From Sphingomonas aerolata (lineage in GTDB: Bacteria > Pseudomonadota > Alphaproteobacteria > Sphingomonadales > Sphingomonadaceae), in NCBI RefSeq assembly GCF_003046295.1, contig NZ_PZZN01000002.1:496001-560000 (forward strand): a stretch of 64,000 nt of DNA, read 5' to 3'. The notes beneath the pieces are model-generated. The model did not search any database. It was not told the DNA's origin and saw only the letters and a list, made by a program, of their open reading frames with translations. The position numbers were made by a program, and so were the translations under genes. The number at the start of each line of letters is the position of its first letter. The first letter of the stretch is position 1. Positions 59,958 through 64,000 of the stretch are shown here, in pieces.

Positions 59958-60857
59958 TCAGCGGTCGCGATCAAGCACGAAGCGTGCGATCTCGCGGAGC
60001 AGATCGGCCTCGCGGCCATAGCTATGCAGATGTGCGATAGCCTGGTCGACAAGCATGCGCGCCTGTTCGCGCGCGCGATCCGCGCCGAGCAGCGACAGGA
60101 ACGTCTCTTTGCCCGCACCGGCATCCTTCCGGAGCCGTTTGCCCGCCGCCGCCTCATCGCCTTCGGCGTCGAGCAGATCGTCGGCGATTTGAAAGGCAAG
60201 CCCCAGGTCGTGCGCATAGCCGCGCAGGCCAACCCGGCCCTCGGGCGCAATCCTGCCAAGAATGGCGCCTGCCTCGACGGACGCCAAAATCAGCGCACCG
60301 GTCTTCATCTGCTGAAGCCGGGTGACAGTGTTCAGATCAAACCGGGCATTCTCCGCCTCGAGATCCATCATCTGGCCGCCGGCCATCCCAGTCGGGCCGG
60401 ACGCCTTGGCAAGGTCGAGCACCAGATCGGCGCGCACGAACGGATCGGGGTGCGTTGACGGGTCGGCGAGGATCTCGAACGCCAGCGCGTGGAGGCAGTC
60501 ACCTGCGAGGATCGCGCATGCTTCGCTGAACATCTTGTGGACGGTCGGCTTGCCACGACGCATGTCGTCGTCGTCCATGGCCGGGAGATCGTCATGGATC
60601 AGCGAATAGACATGGATCGCCTCGATGGCCGTGGCCACCCGCGCTACACAAGCACGGTCGACCCCAAACAGGCTGGCGGTCGCGAAAACGAGCAACGGGC
60701 GTAGCCGCTTGCCGCCGCCGATCGCGGCATGACGCATGGCGCGATACAGGTCCGCACGCGGATCTTCGGGAATCGCCAGAAGGACGTCGAACTGCGCGTC
60801 GATCTCTGCGGAAACCTCAGCGAGCGCTTCCGCCAGCGATTGCGGCAAGGTCATCAT
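59958..60857 (-). CDS. ispA: Polyprenyl synthetase, farnesyl diphosphate synthase type
   Basis: Chain elongation of isoprenoid diphosphates. The 299-residue protein has the first Asp-rich motif DDLPAMDDDDMRRGKPT, GGGKRLRPLL, and the second motif QIADDLLDAEGD. The two residues before the first motif (SLIH) and size point to a short-chain synthase. Start is ATG 60857, seven bases after xseB; longer in-frame starts lie inside xseB. Confidence 0.92.
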   Translation of the reverse strand: MMTLPQSLAEALAEVSAEIDAQFDVLLAIPEDPRADLYRAMRHAAIGGGKRLRPLLVFATASLFGVDRACVARVATAIEAIHVYSLIHDDLPAMDDDDMRRGKPTVHKMFSEACAILAGDCLHALAFEILADPSTHPDPFVRADLVLDLAKASGPTGMAGGQMMDLEAENARFDLNTVTRLQQMKTGALILASVEAGAILGRIAPEGRVGLRGYAHDLGLAFQIADDLLDAEGDEAAAGKRLRKDAGAGKETFLSLLGADRAREQARMLVDQAIAHLHSYGREADLLREIARFVLDRDR

Positions 60858-60864
60858 GCGCGGC

Positions 60865-61104
60865 TCAACCTGCCGCAAAGGGGCGAACCCCAGCCGGCTT
60901 ACCCTCGGCATCGAGCCGGATCGCTTCGATCCGCGCCTGCGCAGCATCGAGCCGATCGGCACAACGCTGGCGCAGCTTGTTGCCGCGTTCGTAAAGCTCG
61001 ATCGCCTGCTGCAGCGGCGTATCACCACGCTCGAGCTGCCCCACGATCGTCTCCAGCTCTTTCAATGCCTCTTCGAATGAGAGGTCTTCGGTCGGCGTTT
61101 CCAT
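60865..61104 (-). CDS. xseB: Exodeoxyribonuclease VII small subunit
   Basis: A 79-residue helical hairpin subunit of ExoVII: LSFEEALKELETIVGQLERG and LQQAIELYERGNKLRQRC are the family signature. It is followed by ispA after seven bases, an arrangement common in proteobacteria. xseA is not in the window. Confidence 0.93.
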   Translation of the reverse strand: METPTEDLSFEEALKELETIVGQLERGDTPLQQAIELYERGNKLRQRCADRLDAAQARIEAIRLDAEGKPAGVRPFAAG

Positions 61105-61199
61105 GGGTGCTGCTATGGAGCAGGCGCGCGACGGGGGTCAAGGACGCGTCGACGGCGGAGGCTATGCCGTGACCAGCACGCGCGAGTTTGCCGCGAATT

Positions 61200-61397
61200 C
61201 TAGCGCAACCGGTCGACGGTCCAGGTGTAAAGCACCGATATGCCGATCAGCCCCAGGTCGACTGCGGCCTGCATCCTGTGCGGCGCGGGGTCGGACGGGT
61301 CATGCGTGATGAGGCGGATATCCGCCGTCGGTCGCGGCATTACTGCGAGCGCCAGCACCAGCGCAGCGACAGCAAGGGCAGCCTTACGATTACGCAT
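61200..61397 (-). CDS. Small single-span membrane protein, unknown function
   Basis: A 65-residue protein with an N-terminal hydrophobic helix (AALAVAALVLALAVMP) and a short soluble part (HRMQAAVDLGLIGISVLYTW). ATG 61397 has GGGAGA six bases upstream; ATG 61403 is alternative. No family recognised. Confidence 0.55.
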   Translation of the reverse strand: MRNRKAALAVAALVLALAVMPRPTADIRLITHDPSDPAPHRMQAAVDLGLIGISVLYTWTVDRLR

Positions 61398-61472
61398 CGT
61401 CATTCTCCCGGGCGAAGCTGCATCCTGACGTCGTCAATCCGCTTTGACAAGCCGCGGCACCAGGCACCCCAC

Positions 61473-63149
61473 TCAGGCGGCCGAGACGAGGCTGACCGCG
61501 CTTCGCGATCGATCGCGGCCCGCCGCCTTGGCCTCGAACAAGGCGCGGTCGGCGTCGCGGTAGAGCGTCTTCCAGTCGGCGTCGTGCAACAGGGGGCCGG
61601 TGCACGTACCGATGCTGGCGGTGACGGTGATATCATACGGCATCGACTGGCCGCGGACACGGTCGCGGATTGCGCAGGGCGAAACCGATGTCGAGGCATC
61701 GACGAGGATAGCAAACTCCTCGCCACCGATCCGGGCGATGAGCGTATCGGTTGGCAGTGCGCTGCGGAGCGCACGGGCGAAGGCCCGCAACACCTCGTCG
61801 CCGCCATCATGACCGATCGTTTCGTTGACCCGCTTGAAATGGTCGATGTCGGCGATCAGCAGCGTCTGCTCGCCGGGGCGGCCAATCGCGCGTGCAAGGA
61901 AGGCGCGACGATTGAGCAGGCCGGTCAGCGGGTCAGTATCGGCGAGCAGGCGCGCCGCGATCTCCTGTTCCCGCGCAGCGTCGCGTTCGCGGCTCAGCAA
62001 CAGGATGCGATAGGCAATCGCCGTGCTCGACAGAAGCGCCTCGATCGCCATCGCGATGACCGTCGAATTGTCGACCAGCAGGCTCGGCTCGACCATCCCG
62101 AAGCTGCTGGCGATGCGAAGCCCCGACATGACGATCGGTGCACCCCACGCAAGCGCAAACAACCATAGATAATTGCTTCGTACGCGCCACGCGCGCCAAA
62201 GGATGATCGCCACGACCCCGATGAACCCGAGATAGGCGATCGACATGCCGGTATCGAGCACATGGATCGCGCGGGGGGCGAGCATAACCCAGAGCCCCGC
62301 CATCCCGACCAGCCCGACCATCACCGCACTGCTGAGCGGCCTCACCCAGCCCGAGAACACGGCGCGTTCGAAAAAGCTGCGGGCGAAAAGAAGTGCTGTG
62401 CTGGCTGATGCGGCCAGGAACAGTATGTTGAGCCGCTGGCGGTCGTTATTGTCGAGGCCCGTAAAGACTTGGCCCGCAGCACCTGATGACGTCGATACAT
62501 AGGCCAGCAAGCACAGGACGAGGAGGCAGTAGACCGGCTGGAAAGCCTGGCGAAGCGCACCCCATAGCGCCAGATTGTAGACGATCAGCGCGATCGCCAT
62601 GCCGGCAAACGCGCCGTAAAGTGCGCCGCGCACGATCTCCGTCGTCGCCGCCTCGCCATGATCCGCCAGTACCGGCTGCAGGATAACGCCGCGAAGGTTC
62701 GTGGCGCCTTCGACATGCCACAGGAGACGCACCGGTGGCGCGTCATGGCGCGGCAGCGGTTGCGAGAGGACGGCGCCGAGGTTCAGGATCTCATGGGCGG
62801 TTTTTGGCGTGACGCCGACATGGCGAATCGCACCATCGGCATAGCGGACATAGAGCGCGATGCGCGTCATCCAGATGCTGCCGATACGCGCGCTGGTGCC
62901 GCGTAGCTGAGCCGCGGGAAGCGGCTGTGACAGGACCCAGAAATCACCCGGGCCGAATCGGCGCTGTGGGGTGGTGCAGTCGAATCGTTCCGGCGTCTTG
63001 AACAGGGTCGGCGCCGTCATGCCGGGTGCTGCGCGGACGAGACAGGTCGCCAGGGGGAAGGCGGTCGCGGCGGCGGGCTGTGCAGACACCAAGCAGAGCG
63101 TCCACAGCAGCAAGACCATGACCCACCGCATATATGCCCGCATCCCCAT
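61473..63149 (-). CDS. 7TM diguanylate cyclase (7TMR-DISM plus GGDEF)
   Basis: A 558-residue sensor that should make cyclic di-GMP. Residues 1-28 are a signal peptide, 30 to about 170 a periplasmic 7TMR-DISM extracellular domain, about 175-385 seven membrane helices, and the rest a GGDEF domain with DPLTGLLNRRAFL, ADIDHFKRVNETIGHDGGDEVL and the active-site GGEEF. The RxxD inhibitory site five residues before GGEEF is not present. The signal sensed is unknown. Confidence 0.9.
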   Translation of the reverse strand: MGMRAYMRWVMVLLLWTLCLVSAQPAAATAFPLATCLVRAAPGMTAPTLFKTPERFDCTTPQRRFGPGDFWVLSQPLPAAQLRGTSARIGSIWMTRIALYVRYADGAIRHVGVTPKTAHEILNLGAVLSQPLPRHDAPPVRLLWHVEGATNLRGVILQPVLADHGEAATTEIVRGALYGAFAGMAIALIVYNLALWGALRQAFQPVYCLLVLCLLAYVSTSSGAAGQVFTGLDNNDRQRLNILFLAASASTALLFARSFFERAVFSGWVRPLSSAVMVGLVGMAGLWVMLAPRAIHVLDTGMSIAYLGFIGVVAIILWRAWRVRSNYLWLFALAWGAPIVMSGLRIASSFGMVEPSLLVDNSTVIAMAIEALLSSTAIAYRILLLSRERDAAREQEIAARLLADTDPLTGLLNRRAFLARAIGRPGEQTLLIADIDHFKRVNETIGHDGGDEVLRAFARALRSALPTDTLIARIGGEEFAILVDASTSVSPCAIRDRVRGQSMPYDITVTASIGTCTGPLLHDADWKTLYRDADRALFEAKAAGRDRSRSAVSLVSAA

Positions 63150-63212
63150 GACATGCCTCGTAAAGCGCGTTCGGCAAAGAACGGTAAACGTGGCTGGCTA
63201 TGGCACAAAAAA

Positions 63213-63239
63213 ACCCGGCGGCAAGCGCTGCCGCCGGGT
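63213..63239 (-). terminator. Intrinsic terminator of clpA
   Basis: On the minus strand ACCCGGCGGCA and TGCCGCCGGGT make an 11-bp stem with a 5-base loop, followed directly by seven T residues (complement of 63207-63213). It lies about 30 bp after the clpA stop. Confidence 0.88.
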
Positions 63240-63270
63240 CTCATAAACGCGGCTTGACGCCGTCTCGCTG

Positions 63271-64000
63271 CTATTTGGCAGAGACGGGTTCAGCCTTCCC
63301 CTTCTTCTTGGGCTTTTTCGGCGCCGCACTTTCAATCGCGAACGAAAGCGCACCATCCTTCATCTTCACCGTCACCTCGCCGCCATGGACCAGTTTCCCG
63401 AACAGCAGTTCCTCGGCAAGTGGCTGCTTGATCTTTTCCTGGATCAAACGGCCCATCGGACGCGCTCCGTAGAGCTTGTCATAGCCCTTCTCGGTGAGCC
63501 ACGCCTTCGACTCGTCATCGAGCTGGATATGGACGCCGCGATCCGCCAGCTGAAGCTCGAGCTGAAGAATGAACTTATCCACGACCCGGGCGACCACGGT
63601 CGTCGGCAGATAGCCGAACGGCACGATCGCATCGAGGCGATTGCGGAACTCCGGCGTGAACATCTTCTGCACCGCCTGTTCGTCCTCGCCTTCACGCGTA
63701 AGGTTGCCGAAGCCCACCGTCTCGCGCGCCATGTCGCTGGCCCCCGCATTGGTCGTCATGATCAGGATGACGTTGCGAAAATCGACCGACTTGCCGTGCT
63801 GGTCGGTAAGGCGCCCGTTGTCCATGACCTGCAACAGGATGTTGAAAAGGTCTGGATGCGCCTTCTCGATCTCGTCGAGCAACAGCACGCAATGCGGATT
63901 TTGATCGACCGCATCGGTCAGTAGACCACCCTGATCAAACCCGACATAGCCCGGGGGCGCACCGATCAGACGGCTGACCGAGTGCCGCTCCATATATTCG
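63271..64000 (-). CDS. clpA: ATP-dependent Clp protease ATP-binding subunit ClpA, C-terminal part (cut by window edge)
   Basis: The second AAA+ module of ClpA: EYMERHSVSRLIGAPPGYVG, Walker B VLLLDEIEKAHPD, sensor region NVILIMTTNAGA and the D2-small domain with YDKLYGARPMGRLIQEKIKQ. The FRNRLDAIVPFGYL segment and a short Lys/Pro-rich tail finish the protein. The N-terminus and first ATPase module lie beyond 64000. Unfolds substrates for ClpP. Confidence 0.93.
   Translation of the reverse strand, partial: EYMERHSVSRLIGAPPGYVGFDQGGLLTDAVDQNPHCVLLLDEIEKAHPDLFNILLQVMDNGRLTDQHGKSVDFRNVILIMTTNAGASDMARETVGFGNLTREGEDEQAVQKMFTPEFRNRLDAIVPFGYLPTTVVARVVDKFILQLELQLADRGVHIQLDDESKAWLTEKGYDKLYGARPMGRLIQEKIKQPLAEELLFGKLVHGGEVTVKMKDGALSFAIESAAPKKPKKKGKAEPVSAK

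Overview
The window is GC-rich chromosomal DNA from an alphaproteobacterium, most likely a Sphingomonas-like member of Sphingomonadaceae. The case rests on gene content (sdhCDA/sdhB, mdh-sucD-sucA-sucB-lpd, queA-tgt, xseB-ispA, a NodT/MacA/MacB efflux set), GAAC-N7-GAAC and GGAAC-N16/18-GTT type regulatory sites, and dense families of short palindromic (REP-like) repeats. Organism assignment is inference. No rRNA, tRNA, CRISPR array or insertion sequence was seen.

Layout. 1-2.6 kb: trehalose operon (otsB, GH15 hydrolase, start of otsA) on the minus strand behind a promoter resembling the EcfG general-stress type. 2.8-8.1 kb: tripartite efflux operon (outer-membrane factor, MacA-like adaptor, MacB-like ATPase and permease) with a DUF559 nuclease-like gene between ATPase and permease. 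8.1-16 kb: molybdenum hydroxylase locus of PaoABC type with XdhC and MocA-like maturation genes and two catalytic-subunit paralogs. 16-24 kb: glycerophosphodiesterase, phenylalanine hydroxylase, PrmA, an SDR and two tandem soluble chemoreceptors. 24-29.4 kb: succinate dehydrogenase, with sdhB separated from sdhCDA by a small membrane protein, a BrnTA toxin-antitoxin pair and a ClpP-like peptidase. 29.6-39.8 kb: thioesterase, zapE and a TCA cluster (mdh, sucD, 2-oxoglutarate dehydrogenase E1, E2, E3) whose junctions all carry palindromic repeats; one repeat pair encloses a GIY-YIG nuclease gene. 39.8-41.2 kb: a noncoding array of repeat units. 42.5-45.5 kb: uvrA with an SOS box. 45.6-47.8 kb: an AT-rich accessory pocket beginning with a decayed second copy of the uvrA 3' end, then a Panacea-domain gene with an unrecognised partner, a ParE-type pair whose toxin lacks an ordinary start codon, and a BrnA-like remnant. 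48-51.7 kb: small envelope, stress and unknown proteins and a cold-shock gene whose leader can sequester its ribosome binding site. 51.7-64 kb: a minus-strand run with SleB hydrolase, M16 protease, tgt, EF-hand protein, queA, cyclophilin, coaD, ispA, xseB, a 7TM diguanylate cyclase and the 3' part of clpA.

The best candidates for something undescribed are: (1) two different nuclease-like genes (GIY-YIG and DUF559), each lying between inverted copies of the genome's own palindromic repeats, resembling the way RAYT transposases sit between REPs; and (2) the Panacea-domain gene paired with a 236-residue protein I cannot assign to any family, in foreign-looking DNA next to a duplicated uvrA end.
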